Source: Ruminococcus sp. UBA7014 (lineage in GTDB: Bacteria; Bacillota; Clostridia; Oscillospirales; Ruminococcaceae). Taken from it: a DNA stretch of 24,849 nucleotides. Below, piece by piece: positions 14,098-22,737 of the stretch. The stretch spans positions 1 to 24,849 of the forward strand of contig DJXC01000109.1 in NCBI GenBank assembly GCA_002449575.1, given 5' to 3'. A model generated the notes under the pieces. It did no database searches, was not told the origin of the DNA, and saw nothing but the letters and a program-made list of their open reading frames with translations. Within the stretch, counting starts at the first letter, position 1. Every line of letters starts with the position of its first letter. Both the position numbers and the translations under genes were made by a program.

Positions 14098-15336
14098 ATG
14101 GCAAAAGAAATTAAAAAAGTAGTACTTGCTTATTCCGGTGGACTGGATACTTCTATTATTATTCCGTGGCTGAAGGAAAATTACAATAACTGCGAAGTCA
14201 TTGCAGTTTCCGGTAACGTGGGACAGGGAACAGAACTGGACGGTCTGGAAGAAAAAGCTCTCAAAACAGGCGCATCCAAGCTCTATATTGAAGACCTGAC
14301 AGAAGAATTTATTACAGATTATGTCTTCCCGACTGTGCAGGCAGGCGCAATCTATGAAAACAGATACATGCTCGGTACTTCTTTCGCCCGTCCGATTATT
14401 GCAAAAAGAATTGCAGAAATCGCCCTTAAAGAAGGCGCAGATGCTATCTGCCACGGCTGCACCGGCAAAGGCAATGACCAGGTTCGTTTTGAACTCGCTA
14501 TCAAAGCTTTCGCTCCGGATATGGAAATTATTGCTCCGTGGAGAATCTGGAGTATCAAGTCACGTGACGAAGAAATCGACTATGCAGAAGCACATAATAT
14601 TCCGCTGAAGATTAACAGAGAAACTAATTATTCCAAAGACAAGAATATCTGGCATCTGTCTCATGAAGGTCTTGACCTCGAAGACCCGGCAAATGAACCC
14701 CAGTACGAAAAGCCCGGCTTCCTCGAAATGGGAGTTTCTCCTATTCAAGCCCCGGACAAGCCTACTTATGTGACAATTCATTTTGAAAAGGGTATTCCGA
14801 CTGCTATTGACGGCAAACAGATGAATGGTACTGAAATCGTCAGCACACTCAACAAGCTCGGCGGCGAAAATGGTATCGGTCTGGCTGACCTCGTAGAAAA
14901 CAGACTCGTCGGCATGAAGTCCAGAGGCGTTTATGAAACTCCCGGCGGTGCGATTCTGTATCATGCACATGAAGTACTGGAAACTATTACAATCGACAAG
15001 GAAACCGCAAGAATCAAACAGTATCTTGGTATTAAATTCGCTGATATTGTCTACAATGGTCAGTGGTATACGCCTCTGAGAGAAGCTATGAGCGCATTTG
15101 TAACAGAAACACAGAAAACTGTTACTGGTGACGTTCGCCTGAAACTCTACAAGGGCAATATCATCAATGCAGGTGTCACTTCTCCGTATACACTCTATGA
15201 TGAACAGATTGCTACTTTTGATGCTGATGAAGTTTACGACCAGAAAGACAGCGCAGGCTTTATTAATCTGTTCGGTCTGCCGATTAAGGTCAGAGCAAAA
15301 CTGGAACAGAAAAGAGCTGCTGAAAATAATAAATAA
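14098..15336 (+). CDS. argG: Argininosuccinate synthase
   Basis: 412 residues, full length. It joins citrulline and aspartate with ATP to give argininosuccinate, the penultimate step of arginine synthesis, in the cytoplasm. Visible marks: the N-type ATP pyrophosphatase P-loop AYSGGLDTS (10-18), GQG near 42, SFARPIIAKR, HGCTGKGNDQVRFE, and MKSRGVYETPGG. The RBS ACAGGAGG has nearly the same 16-base context as that of argF. It is the first gene of the arg cluster, directly behind a consensus promoter, and 27 bases before the pentapeptide-repeat gene. Confidence 0.97.
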   Translation: MAKEIKKVVLAYSGGLDTSIIIPWLKENYNNCEVIAVSGNVGQGTELDGLEEKALKTGASKLYIEDLTEEFITDYVFPTVQAGAIYENRYMLGTSFARPIIAKRIAEIALKEGADAICHGCTGKGNDQVRFELAIKAFAPDMEIIAPWRIWSIKSRDEEIDYAEAHNIPLKINRETNYSKDKNIWHLSHEGLDLEDPANEPQYEKPGFLEMGVSPIQAPDKPTYVTIHFEKGIPTAIDGKQMNGTEIVSTLNKLGGENGIGLADLVENRLVGMKSRGVYETPGGAILYHAHEVLETITIDKETARIKQYLGIKFADIVYNGQWYTPLREAMSAFVTETQKTVTGDVRLKLYKGNIINAGVTSPYTLYDEQIATFDADEVYDQKDSAGFINLFGLPIKVRAKLEQKRAAENNK

Positions 15337-15363
15337 GCAGTTGTTATAAAAGAGGTGTTCTAC

Positions 15364-15843
15364 ATGACAGAAAAGAATGACACCCGTCCGGAGGAGAAAA
15401 ATCTGACGGAAGAAACAAAATTTGCTGTTCAGCAAAATCTGAAGGGAACAGTATTTGATGAAGTTGACCTTGACAGTGCGGTATTTCATAACAGCAATCT
15501 GTACTGTGTCGCAATTTCAGGTTCTAATTTCAGCGAATGCCGTGTAGAAGAATGTGCAATGGAAAATGCACAGTTCCGGAATCTTGCTATGAAACATGCC
15601 TCCTATCAGGCGGCTGACCTGCATGGTGCTGTGTTTACAGATGTTAATCTGTACGGCAGTAAAATCAAGCATTCCGGAATGCAGGAAGCAAGCTTCTCAA
15701 ATATGAATCTGAGCGGCGCAAGCTATCAGAACTGTTCTCTGGAAGCAGCAAAATTCAATAACTGTGACTGGGAAGGCGCAACAATTGACGGCATTCCTGT
15801 CAAAGATATGATTGCTGCGTACATGGAAGTACAGAATTCTTAA
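15364..15843 (+). CDS. Pentapeptide-repeat protein
   Basis: 159 residues from the ATG at 15364, with AAAGAGGTG just upstream; an in-frame GTG at 15355 sits inside that RBS and is less likely. From about residue 30 to 140 the sequence shows an A(D/N)LXX-like five-residue periodicity: FDEVDLDSAVFHNSNL, GSNFSECRVEECAMENAQF, AADLHGAVFTDVNLYGSKI, ASFSNMNLSGASYQNCSL. This predicts a right-handed quadrilateral beta-helix. Such proteins are structural or DNA-mimicking and rarely enzymatic; its job between argG and argH is unknown. It is transcribed with argG. A long hairpin separates it from argH. Confidence 0.85.
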   Translation: MTEKNDTRPEEKNLTEETKFAVQQNLKGTVFDEVDLDSAVFHNSNLYCVAISGSNFSECRVEECAMENAQFRNLAMKHASYQAADLHGAVFTDVNLYGSKIKHSGMQEASFSNMNLSGASYQNCSLEAAKFNNCDWEGATIDGIPVKDMIAAYMEVQNS

Positions 15844-15851
15844 TTATTATC

Positions 15852-15893
15852 ATGCAACAGCACGGAGATTTTGTTAAATCTCCTGCTTTGCAT
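15852..15893 (+). promoter_or_regulatory. Long intergenic hairpin upstream of argH
   Basis: GGAGATTT (15864-15871) pairs with AAATCTCC (15876-15883) around a TGTT loop. Pairing is extended by AGCA/TGCT (15859-15862 with 15884-15887) and ATGCA/TGCAT (15852-15856 with 15889-15893), about 17 bp in all. Only four T residues follow, so it is a weak terminator, processing site or mRNA stabiliser. The argH SD lies about 10 bases downstream. Confidence 0.6.
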
Positions 15894-15916
15894 TTTATCA
15901 CCGGAGGAATCAATTT

Positions 15917-17287
15917 ATGGCACTTTGGGCAGGAAGATTCTCAAAAGAAGTTGACGAAACTGTCAATGCTTTTAACTCATCAATCGCATTCGATGCCAGA
16001 ATGTACGCTCAGGATATCCGTGGCAGCATTGCTCATGCAACTATGCTCGGCGAATGTGGCATTATCGAAAAATCAGAAAGCGAAGCCATTATCGCAGGAC
16101 TGAAAGAGATTCTGAAAGATATTCAGGACGGTACACTCGAATTTGACCCGAATGCAGAAGATATTCACATGTTTGTGGAAGCCGAACTGACAAAACGCCT
16201 CGGCAGCACCGGAAAGCGTTTGCATACGGCACGTTCACGAAATGACCAGGTAGCACTTGACATCAGACTGTATTTAAGAGATGAAATGCAGAAGATGCAG
16301 AAACTGATTGATGAATTAACACTCACAATCTGTGAAATCGCACAGGAACATACAGAAACTGTAATGCCGGGGTATACCCACTTGCAAAGAGCGCAGCCAA
16401 TTACATTTGCACATCATTTGCTGGCTTATGCACAAATGCTCAGACGTGACAACGACCGTATTTTTGATGCTGTGGAACGTATGAATGAATGCCCGTTAGG
16501 GTCTGGCGCACTTGCCGGAACAACATATCCGATTGACCGCTTTATGACAGCAGAATTATTGGATTTTTACCGTCCTGTCGCAAACAGCCTTGACGGAGTG
16601 TCAGACCGTGACTTTTGTATTGAACTTTGCTGTGCATTGTCAATTCTGATGACACATTTATCCAGATTTTCAGAAGAAATTATTCTCTGGTGTTCCTGGG
16701 AATTCAAATTTGTGGAATTGGATGATGCTTATGCAACAGGTTCTTCTATCATGCCGCAAAAGAAAAATCCTGATGTAACAGAACTTATCAGAGGCAAAAC
16801 GGGCAGAGTAAACGGTGATTTAATCACATTGCTTTCTATGATGAAAGGGCTGCCGTTAGCTTATAACAAAGATATGCAGGAAGATAAAGAAGCGATTTTT
16901 GATGCTATTGACAATACAGAACTTTGTCTGAAAACCTTTATTCCTATGCTCAGAACAATGCGTGTCCTGAAAGAAAATATGCGCAATGCTGCTGCAAAAG
17001 GCTTTATCAATGCAACGGACTGTGCAGATTATCTCGTCAAAAAAGGAATGCCTTTCCGTGATGCCTATAAAATTACCGGAACACTTGTTGCAAAGTGTAT
17101 TGAAAAAAATCTTACACTGGAAACTCTGCCATTAGAAGCATATCAGGAAATGACAGATTTATTCACAGAAGATATTTATCAGGCAATCAGTCTGGATACT
17201 TGTGTCAGAGAACGGAAATCTTACGGCGCACCCTCTCCGGATGCCGTGAAGAAACAGTTAGCTGATTTAATGGAAGCTTTGGCATGA
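15917..17287 (+). CDS. argH: Argininosuccinate lyase
   Basis: 456 residues, full length. It splits argininosuccinate into arginine and fumarate. The fumarase/aspartase superfamily signature GSSIMPQKKNPD is present, as are WAGRFSK at the start, HTARSRNDQVALD, and GYTHLQRAQPI with the catalytic His. The RBS is GGAGGA. The downstream membrane peptide starts on the argH stop codon (4-base overlap). Preceded by a strong intergenic hairpin that could set its dose relative to argG. Confidence 0.97.
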   Translation: MALWAGRFSKEVDETVNAFNSSIAFDARMYAQDIRGSIAHATMLGECGIIEKSESEAIIAGLKEILKDIQDGTLEFDPNAEDIHMFVEAELTKRLGSTGKRLHTARSRNDQVALDIRLYLRDEMQKMQKLIDELTLTICEIAQEHTETVMPGYTHLQRAQPITFAHHLLAYAQMLRRDNDRIFDAVERMNECPLGSGALAGTTYPIDRFMTAELLDFYRPVANSLDGVSDRDFCIELCCALSILMTHLSRFSEEIILWCSWEFKFVELDDAYATGSSIMPQKKNPDVTELIRGKTGRVNGDLITLLSMMKGLPLAYNKDMQEDKEAIFDAIDNTELCLKTFIPMLRTMRVLKENMRNAAAKGFINATDCADYLVKKGMPFRDAYKITGTLVAKCIEKNLTLETLPLEAYQEMTDLFTEDIYQAISLDTCVRERKSYGAPSPDAVKKQLADLMEALA

Positions 17288-17511
17288 AAAAACGTCAGTT
17301 AAAATTTATCTTTGCTTTAACATTTTTAAGCTGTATCATCTGGATTGTGGGAGAATTTATCATTGGTGAGTTATTGAATAATTTTGCCGTTTCTGTCGTC
17401 TGGGCGATAATCTGCCTGACTGCTTGCTGTGCATATAGTCTGTGGAAATGTCCCCGCAATCCTGACGAAGATGAGGAAACTTCTCAAAAACAACATAAGG
17501 AGGACAAATAG
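17284..17511 (+). CDS. Two-helix membrane peptide of unknown function
   Basis: 75 residues. A short basic N-terminus (MKKRQLK), two hydrophobic helices (about 8-29 and 35-55) and a charged, Asp/Glu/Lys-rich cytoplasmic tail. The start ATG overlaps the argH stop (ATGA), so it is translationally coupled, and argC starts two bases after its stop. No family recognised. Its place inside the arg operon suggests a membrane-linked accessory role or simple hitch-hiking. Confidence 0.75.
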   Translation: MKKRQLKFIFALTFLSCIIWIVGEFIIGELLNNFAVSVVWAIICLTACCAYSLWKCPRNPDEDEETSQKQHKEDK

Positions 17512-17513
17512 TC

Positions 17514-18458
17514 ATGTCCGTAAAAGTCTATATTGATGGTCAGGCAGGTACGACAGGTCTGAAAATTGTCAGCCGCCTGGAAAACCGTAAAGATATTCAT
17601 CTGCTGAAAATTGCCGAAGAAGACCGGCATAATAATCAGAAACGTGCCGAAATGATGGCAGCAGCGGATTTTACATTTCTGTGCCTTCCGGATGATGCCG
17701 CCCGTGAAGCAGTGACACTCGCCGGAAATCATACCCGGCTGATTGATGCCTCAACAGCACATAGAACTAATCCGGAATGGGCATACGGTTTTCCGGAACT
17801 TTCACCGGAATTCCGGGAAAAATTAGTAAAATCCAGCAAAACTGCCGTTCCCGGCTGTTATGCAAGCGGATTTATTTCTTTGCTTTATCCTATGGTGAAA
17901 CATGGACTGCTCCCGGCAGAATTTCCAGTGTTTGCCTATGCAACTTCCGGTTACAGCGGCGCAGGAAAAAAAGCAATCGCACAGTATGAAGGCGATGAAA
18001 AACCGGAAGAATTCAATTCTCCCCGTCAGTATGCACTTTCACAGCAGCATAAGCATCTGCCGGAAATGCAGTTGTTCTCCGGGCTGGCTTACAAGCCGAT
18101 GTTTAATCCGATTATCTGCGATTATTACAGCGGCATGGTTGTTTCAGTGCCGATTCAGACCAGAATGCTTGATAAAAAAATAACACTCGAACAGGTCAAT
18201 CAGACCTATCAGGAACATTATGCTGCTGCAAAATTAGTTTCTGTCAATCCGTTGATGCTTCCGGAAGAACAGAAAAGTTTCTTCCTTGCATCAAATACGT
18301 TAAGCGGTCAGAACAAGCTGGAAATTTTCACATTCGGCAATGACGAACAGATTCTGTTATGTGCAAGACTGGATAATCTTGGAAAAGGAGCTTCCGGTGC
18401 GGCAGTACAGTGCCTGAATATCATGATGGGTATTGACGAAACAACAGGATTATTATAA
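17514..18458 (+). CDS. argC: N-acetyl-gamma-glutamyl-phosphate reductase, short (type 2) form
   Basis: 314 residues. It reduces N-acetylglutamyl phosphate to the semialdehyde with NADPH. The N-terminal Rossmann motif DGQAGTTGLKI (8-18), catalytic Cys115 in PGCYASGF, and ATSGYSGAGKK are visible. The length (about 310, rather than about 345) and the opening KVYIDGQAGTTGL fit the shorter ArgC class better than the longer class (as in Bacillus). The RBS AAGGAGG is inside the end of the preceding gene. Followed by argJ after 25 bases. Confidence 0.95.
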   Translation: MSVKVYIDGQAGTTGLKIVSRLENRKDIHLLKIAEEDRHNNQKRAEMMAAADFTFLCLPDDAAREAVTLAGNHTRLIDASTAHRTNPEWAYGFPELSPEFREKLVKSSKTAVPGCYASGFISLLYPMVKHGLLPAEFPVFAYATSGYSGAGKKAIAQYEGDEKPEEFNSPRQYALSQQHKHLPEMQLFSGLAYKPMFNPIICDYYSGMVVSVPIQTRMLDKKITLEQVNQTYQEHYAAAKLVSVNPLMLPEEQKSFFLASNTLSGQNKLEIFTFGNDEQILLCARLDNLGKGASGAAVQCLNIMMGIDETTGLL

Positions 18459-18483
18459 TTTATAGTTAAGAGAGTGATTTGTT

Positions 18484-19728
18484 TTGAATAAAAAAGAATT
18501 CAAGGGTTTTGCATTTGTTGACGGCGGTGTCTGTGCAGCAGAAGGCTTTCAGGCAAACGGCATTCACTGCGGTATCAAGGCGAACGGTGACCCGAATAAA
18601 AATGATTTGGCTCTGATTTATGCCGAAATTCCTTGTACTGCTGCTGCTATGTATACAACGAATAAAGTGCAGGGCGCACCAATTGCCGTAACAAGAAAGC
18701 ATCTGGAAAACGGCATGGCGCAGGCAGTTATCGTCAATTCCGTGAATGCCAATACCTGCAATGCAGATGGTGTCGAAAAAGCTGAAAAAATGTGTCAGTT
18801 TGCCGCAGAAGCACTGCACCTCAAGCCGGAAGATATTATTGTCGCTTCTACAGGAGTCATCGGTCAGCCGCTTCCTATTGAACCGATTGAAAACGGTGTT
18901 CCGGCACTTGCAAAAGGGCTGAACCGTAACGGTAATACCGAAGCCGTTCATGCTATCATGACAACTGATACCCAGCCGAAAGAAGTCGCTGTGGAATTTG
19001 AAATCGATGGGAGAAAATGCCGGCTCGGCGGAATGCTCAAAGGCAGTGGCATGATTCACCCGAATATGGCAACGACTCTCACATTCCTGACAACGGACTG
19101 TGCTGTTTCTTCCGGAATGCTGAAACAGGCTCTGAAAGATGTTGTGGCTGTTACGCTTAATCGTGTCAGCGTAGACGGAGATACTTCTACAAATGATATG
19201 ATTTGTATCTTAGCCAGCGGAAAAGCCGGAAATACTGAAATCAAGACGACAGACAACAATCTGGAAATCTTTAAAGATGCGCTGTATGCTGTTCTGATGA
19301 ACCTTTCCAGAATGATGGCTCGTGACGGCGAAGGTGCTACTAAACTGATTGAATGCCTCTGCACGGGTGCTTCTGATGATAAAACTGCTGAAATCGTTGC
19401 CAAATCAGTGATTACTTCCAGTCTGTTCAAAGCAGCTATTTTCGGCGAAGATGCCAACTGGGGCAGAATTCTGTGTGCTGTTGGCTACGCTCCGGCGAAT
19501 TTCAATATCAATCAGGTAGATGTTTCACTGAGTTCTCCGAAGGGTGTGATTGAAGTCTGCAAAAATGGGGCAGGTGTGGAATTTTCTGAGGAGAAAGCAA
19601 AGGAAATCCTCTCCGAAGAAGAAATTCTAGTATCTGTCAGCATCGGAAACGGCGCAGGTTCTGCCGTGGCATGGGGCTGCGATTTGACATATGATTATGT
19701 CAGAATCAACGGTGATTACAGAAGCTGA
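18484..19728 (+). CDS. argJ: Bifunctional ornithine acetyltransferase / N-acetylglutamate synthase
   Basis: 414 residues, beginning at a TTG codon (18484-18486) with a GAGAGTG RBS. ArgJ moves the acetyl group from N-acetylornithine to glutamate, and may also use acetyl-CoA; this replaces argE and can replace argA. The precursor self-cleaves before a Thr: the HPNMAT motif is seen, with Thr197 as the predicted nucleophile of the beta chain. Other marks: KGSGMIHPNMATTLTFLTTD, NRVSVDGDTSTND, and AIFGEDANWGR. The stop codon overlaps a possible upstream ATG for argB. It is the only acetyl-handling gene here, so the cluster runs the cyclic ornithine pathway. Confidence 0.96.
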   Translation: MNKKEFKGFAFVDGGVCAAEGFQANGIHCGIKANGDPNKNDLALIYAEIPCTAAAMYTTNKVQGAPIAVTRKHLENGMAQAVIVNSVNANTCNADGVEKAEKMCQFAAEALHLKPEDIIVASTGVIGQPLPIEPIENGVPALAKGLNRNGNTEAVHAIMTTDTQPKEVAVEFEIDGRKCRLGGMLKGSGMIHPNMATTLTFLTTDCAVSSGMLKQALKDVVAVTLNRVSVDGDTSTNDMICILASGKAGNTEIKTTDNNLEIFKDALYAVLMNLSRMMARDGEGATKLIECLCTGASDDKTAEIVAKSVITSSLFKAAIFGEDANWGRILCAVGYAPANFNINQVDVSLSSPKGVIEVCKNGAGVEFSEEKAKEILSEEEILVSVSIGNGAGSAVAWGCDLTYDYVRINGDYRS

Positions 19729-19748
19729 TGCTTAAAGGAGAAAAAGAG

Positions 19749-20621
19749 ATGGAGAAAATTAATATTTCCAACGAAGTCAGAGCAAAGGTTCTGAATGATG
19801 CGCTGCCGTATATTCAGAAATATCATGATAAAGTCGTTGTCATCAAATACGGCGGAAACGCTATGACCAACGAAGAACTCAAACAGGCTGTCATGAGCGA
19901 TATTGTCCTGCTGACACTGGTCGGTGTCAAGCTGGTACTGGTTCATGGCGGAGGTCCTGAAATCAATGATATGCTGAAACGATTAGGCATTGAAAGCAAA
20001 TTCATCAACGGTCTGCGTTATACAGACGAAAATACTATCGATGTTGTCAAGATGGTACTTTCCGGAAAAGTTAATAAGGAACTTGTTACTATGTTAGGGC
20101 TGAAAGGCGGTCAGGCAGTCGGTCTCTGCGGTCTTGATGAGAAAATGCTGCTTGCTGAACGTGCCTACGGTGAAAATGATGAGGATTTAGGCTATGTCGG
20201 CAAAATTACAAAAGTCAATACAAAGCCTATCACCGATGCACTGAATAATAACGTCATTCCGGTTATCGCAACAGTGGCTTGTGATGAAAAGGGACAGGCA
20301 TATAATATTAATGCAGATACTGCTGCTGCCAGAATTGCCGCAGAACTCAAAGCCGAAAATCTGATTCTGCTGACAGATATTGCCGGACTGCTCCGGGATA
20401 AAGATGACCCCAGTACTTTGATTTCTTCCGTAAACGTCAGCGAAGTGCCGTTTATGAAAAAGCGTGGTATCATTTCCGGCGGTATGATTCCGAAAATTGA
20501 CTGCTGTGTCGAAGCCGTCCGCCGTGGTGTCAAGAAAACAGCTATTATTGATGGCAGAGTGCCGCATTCTATTTTAATCGAAATGCTGTCAAATGAAGGT
20601 ATTGGCACACAGTTCAGATGA
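19749..20621 (+). CDS. argB: Acetylglutamate kinase, probably arginine-inhibited type
   Basis: 290 residues from the ATG at 19749, which has AAAGGAG 8 bases upstream; an ATG at 19728 overlapping the argJ stop has no RBS. It phosphorylates N-acetylglutamate with ATP. Visible motifs: KYGGNAM (33-39), LVHGGGPEIN, NADTAAARIA, and ISGGMIPKI. The 32 residues before KYGG form a predicted N-terminal helix (RAKVLNDALPYIQKYHDK), the feature of hexameric kinases inhibited by arginine, so this is the likely feedback point (inference). The next gene overlaps its stop codon by 4 bases. Confidence 0.96.
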   Translation: MEKINISNEVRAKVLNDALPYIQKYHDKVVVIKYGGNAMTNEELKQAVMSDIVLLTLVGVKLVLVHGGGPEINDMLKRLGIESKFINGLRYTDENTIDVVKMVLSGKVNKELVTMLGLKGGQAVGLCGLDEKMLLAERAYGENDEDLGYVGKITKVNTKPITDALNNNVIPVIATVACDEKGQAYNINADTAAARIAAELKAENLILLTDIAGLLRDKDDPSTLISSVNVSEVPFMKKRGIISGGMIPKIDCCVEAVRRGVKKTAIIDGRVPHSILIEMLSNEGIGTQFR

Positions 20622-21031
20622 TTCTGTTTCTGAAACTGCTGCCGGTGCTGACCGGGATTCTGTGTATCATTATCGGAATCCTGCCAGAACGTCACCCAAA
20701 TATGAAAAATCCGATTTTTACAGAAGGCGAAGTCATCGGCAGCATGACACAGAAAATATTTCAGAAACATAGTGAAGCGTTTTCTTTTGCACCTGTTGTA
20801 CAGTATCATACAGAACAGGGCGAACAGAAAGCAACTGCCAGAACTTTTACTCCGGAATGGCAGTATCATTACCGGACAGGTGATAAAATTACTGTATGCT
20901 ATGAAAAATCACAGCCACAGATTTTTGAAATTCATAACGGCAGCCGTTACGAATTCCGGAAAAAACTCTGTTTCACTGCCGGATTTGGTATTCTGGCAGC
21001 ATATGTGATATTATGGGTACAGTATCATTGA
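20618..21031 (+). CDS. DUF3592-like membrane protein
   Basis: 137 residues. One N-terminal transmembrane helix (about 2-22), an extracytoplasmic-type beta-rich middle (APVVQYHTEQGEQKATA, then YRTGDKITVCYEKSQPQIFEI), and a C-terminal helix (about 115-134). This order and the YRxGDxxxVxYxxxxP pattern match DUF3592-like proteins. The ATG overlaps the argB stop (ATGA), so it is coupled to argB translation. Function unknown; a second membrane protein embedded in the arg operon. Confidence 0.78.
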   Translation: MILFLKLLPVLTGILCIIIGILPERHPNMKNPIFTEGEVIGSMTQKIFQKHSEAFSFAPVVQYHTEQGEQKATARTFTPEWQYHYRTGDKITVCYEKSQPQIFEIHNGSRYEFRKKLCFTAGFGILAAYVILWVQYH

Positions 21032-21060
21032 ATGATTAAAAAATAAAGGAGAGAATTCTT

Positions 21061-22224
21061 TTGGATACAATCGAACAGACCAAGCTGCATGTTATGTCGA
21101 CTTATGGCAGAAATGAGGTTGTTATCGTGAACGGTCACGGAGCAACCTGCTATGATGCAGACGGTAAAAAATATATTGATTTCGGCAGCGGTATCGGTAC
21201 GACTTCTCTGGGATACTGCAATGATGCATGGGCAGAAGCAGTATGCGAACAGGTACATAAAGTACAGCATACTTCCAACTTGTTCTATCATCAGCCGCAG
21301 GCGGAGTTAGCCGAAAAATTATGCGCCATGACAGGCTATGCCAAAATGTTTTTTGGAAACAGCGGTGCAGAAGCCAATGAATGCGCTATCAAAATTGCAA
21401 GAAAATATAGTTTCGATAAATATGGCAAAGGCAGACATACTATTGTCACACTGGTGAACTCTTTCCATGGCAGAACAATTACAACACTTTCTGCTACCGG
21501 ACAGGATGTATTTCATAATTATTTCTTCCCGTTCACAGAAGGTTTCAGATTTGCGGAAGCAAATAATATTGCGGATTTGTATGACAAGCTGGATAATACT
21601 GTCTGCGGTATCATGATTGAATATGTACAGGGCGAAGGCGGTGTCATGGCTCTGAATCCGGAATTTGTTGCTGAAATCCGGAAAATCTGCAATGAAAAAG
21701 ATATTCTCATGATTGCTGATGAAGTACAGACCGGTGTCGGCAGAACCGGAAAACTCCTCGCAGGAGAACACTATCATTGCAAAGCAGATATCACAACACT
21801 TGCAAAAGGTCTCGGCGGCGGTCTGCCCATTGGCGTTTGTCTTGCAAATGAAAAATGTGCAGATGTTCTGGGAATCGGCGCACATGGCTCTACATTCGGA
21901 GGAAATCCTGTTGTTTGTGCTGGTGCAGTCAAAGTGCTTGAAATTCTGGAACAGCCCGGAATGCTTGACGGCATTCTTGCAAAAAGTCAGTATCTCCGTG
22001 AAAAAATTGCTGCTCTCGATGAAGTGCAGGAAGTTTCCGGTCTGGGTATGATGATTGGCATTGCTCTGAAACAAAGAAAGGCTGCCGATGTTCTGAAAGA
22101 ATGCATTGCCAGTGGTCTGCTTGTGCTGACCGCAAAAGACAGAGTTCGTCTTTTGCCGCCGCTCACTATCAGTGACGAAGAACTGAAAACCGGTGTAGAA
22201 ATTCTTTGTCAGATATTAAAATAA
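21061..22224 (+). CDS. argD: Acetylornithine aminotransferase
   Basis: 387 residues, starting at TTG (21061-21063) with AAAGGAGAG upstream. A class III PLP aminotransferase that converts N-acetylglutamate semialdehyde to N-acetylornithine with glutamate. Visible: FGNSGAEANECAIKIARK, SFHGRTITTL, IADEVQTGVGRTG, and the PLP lysine Lys249 in TLAKGLGGGLP. Length and motifs fit ArgD rather than GABA or ornithine transaminases, and the operon context confirms the role. Confidence 0.96.
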   Translation: MDTIEQTKLHVMSTYGRNEVVIVNGHGATCYDADGKKYIDFGSGIGTTSLGYCNDAWAEAVCEQVHKVQHTSNLFYHQPQAELAEKLCAMTGYAKMFFGNSGAEANECAIKIARKYSFDKYGKGRHTIVTLVNSFHGRTITTLSATGQDVFHNYFFPFTEGFRFAEANNIADLYDKLDNTVCGIMIEYVQGEGGVMALNPEFVAEIRKICNEKDILMIADEVQTGVGRTGKLLAGEHYHCKADITTLAKGLGGGLPIGVCLANEKCADVLGIGAHGSTFGGNPVVCAGAVKVLEILEQPGMLDGILAKSQYLREKIAALDEVQEVSGLGMMIGIALKQRKAADVLKECIASGLLVLTAKDRVRLLPPLTISDEELKTGVEILCQILK

Positions 22225-22243
22225 ACGTTCAGGAGGGAAGCTC

Positions 22244-22717
22244 ATGGAATTGCTGGTAACATCAAAAGGCTCTGGAAAATATATTGTAACAGATACGAAA
22301 GAAAGAGAAATTTACCATATTACAAAAGCCAGAAAACTGTTCGGAAGTCCTACCACTACTTTGACAGATACAAGTGGCTATACGCTTTATACCATGAAAC
22401 GTACTTCAGCAAGTAAAAAGCCGGAGTATGAAATCCAGCTCAACGAACACTTTTTTATGAAAGTACTGTGCAAATCCATGTTTATTGACCCAAGTATTCA
22501 GTTTGAAACTGTGGACAGCATTTACACGCTGAAAGGCAAAGACCAAAAACATTTTATACTCTATAAAGATGAAGCACAGATTGGTACACTGGATACTGTC
22601 AAACTGGTGAATAATGACCTTGTCTATAAACTGGTGTTTGATGACCAGTTATTTGATGATTTTTTTCCGCTGTTCGCTGTTGCTGCTGACAAGTGCTTCG
22701 GAGAAATGAATAAATAA
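22244..22717 (+). CDS. Tubby/LURP-one-like beta-barrel protein, function unknown
   Basis: 157 residues, no signal or membrane helix. Regular beta-strand pattern with paired turns (KYIVTDTKEREIYHI, TTTLTDTSGYTLYTMKR, FILYKDEAQIGTLDTV) resembles the LURP-one/tubby C-terminal/scramblase-like fold, in which strands surround one central hydrophobic helix; here the helix could be DDFFPLFAVAADKCF near the C-terminus. The call rests on pattern only. The RBS is AGGAGGG. It sits between argD and argF with 19- and 20-base gaps, so it is part of the operon. Confidence 0.6.
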   Translation: MELLVTSKGSGKYIVTDTKEREIYHITKARKLFGSPTTTLTDTSGYTLYTMKRTSASKKPEYEIQLNEHFFMKVLCKSMFIDPSIQFETVDSIYTLKGKDQKHFILYKDEAQIGTLDTVKLVNNDLVYKLVFDDQLFDDFFPLFAVAADKCFGEMNK

Positions 22718-22737
22718 TTACAGGAGGATTTTTTACT

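Noticed and set aside
14560..15489. 309-codon minus-strand open frame across argG and the pentapeptide gene
   Set aside because: It is antisense to a clear argG and gives a low-complexity Phe/Cys/Ser-rich product with no motif.
18773..18779. TGTCGAA within argJ as a Spo0A box
   Set aside because: It is in the middle of a coding region; a 7-base match is expected by chance.
21319..22074. 251-codon minus-strand open frame inside argD
   Set aside because: It is antisense to strongly conserved argD motifs; the composition (Phe, Cys, His, Ile) is typical of a shadow frame.
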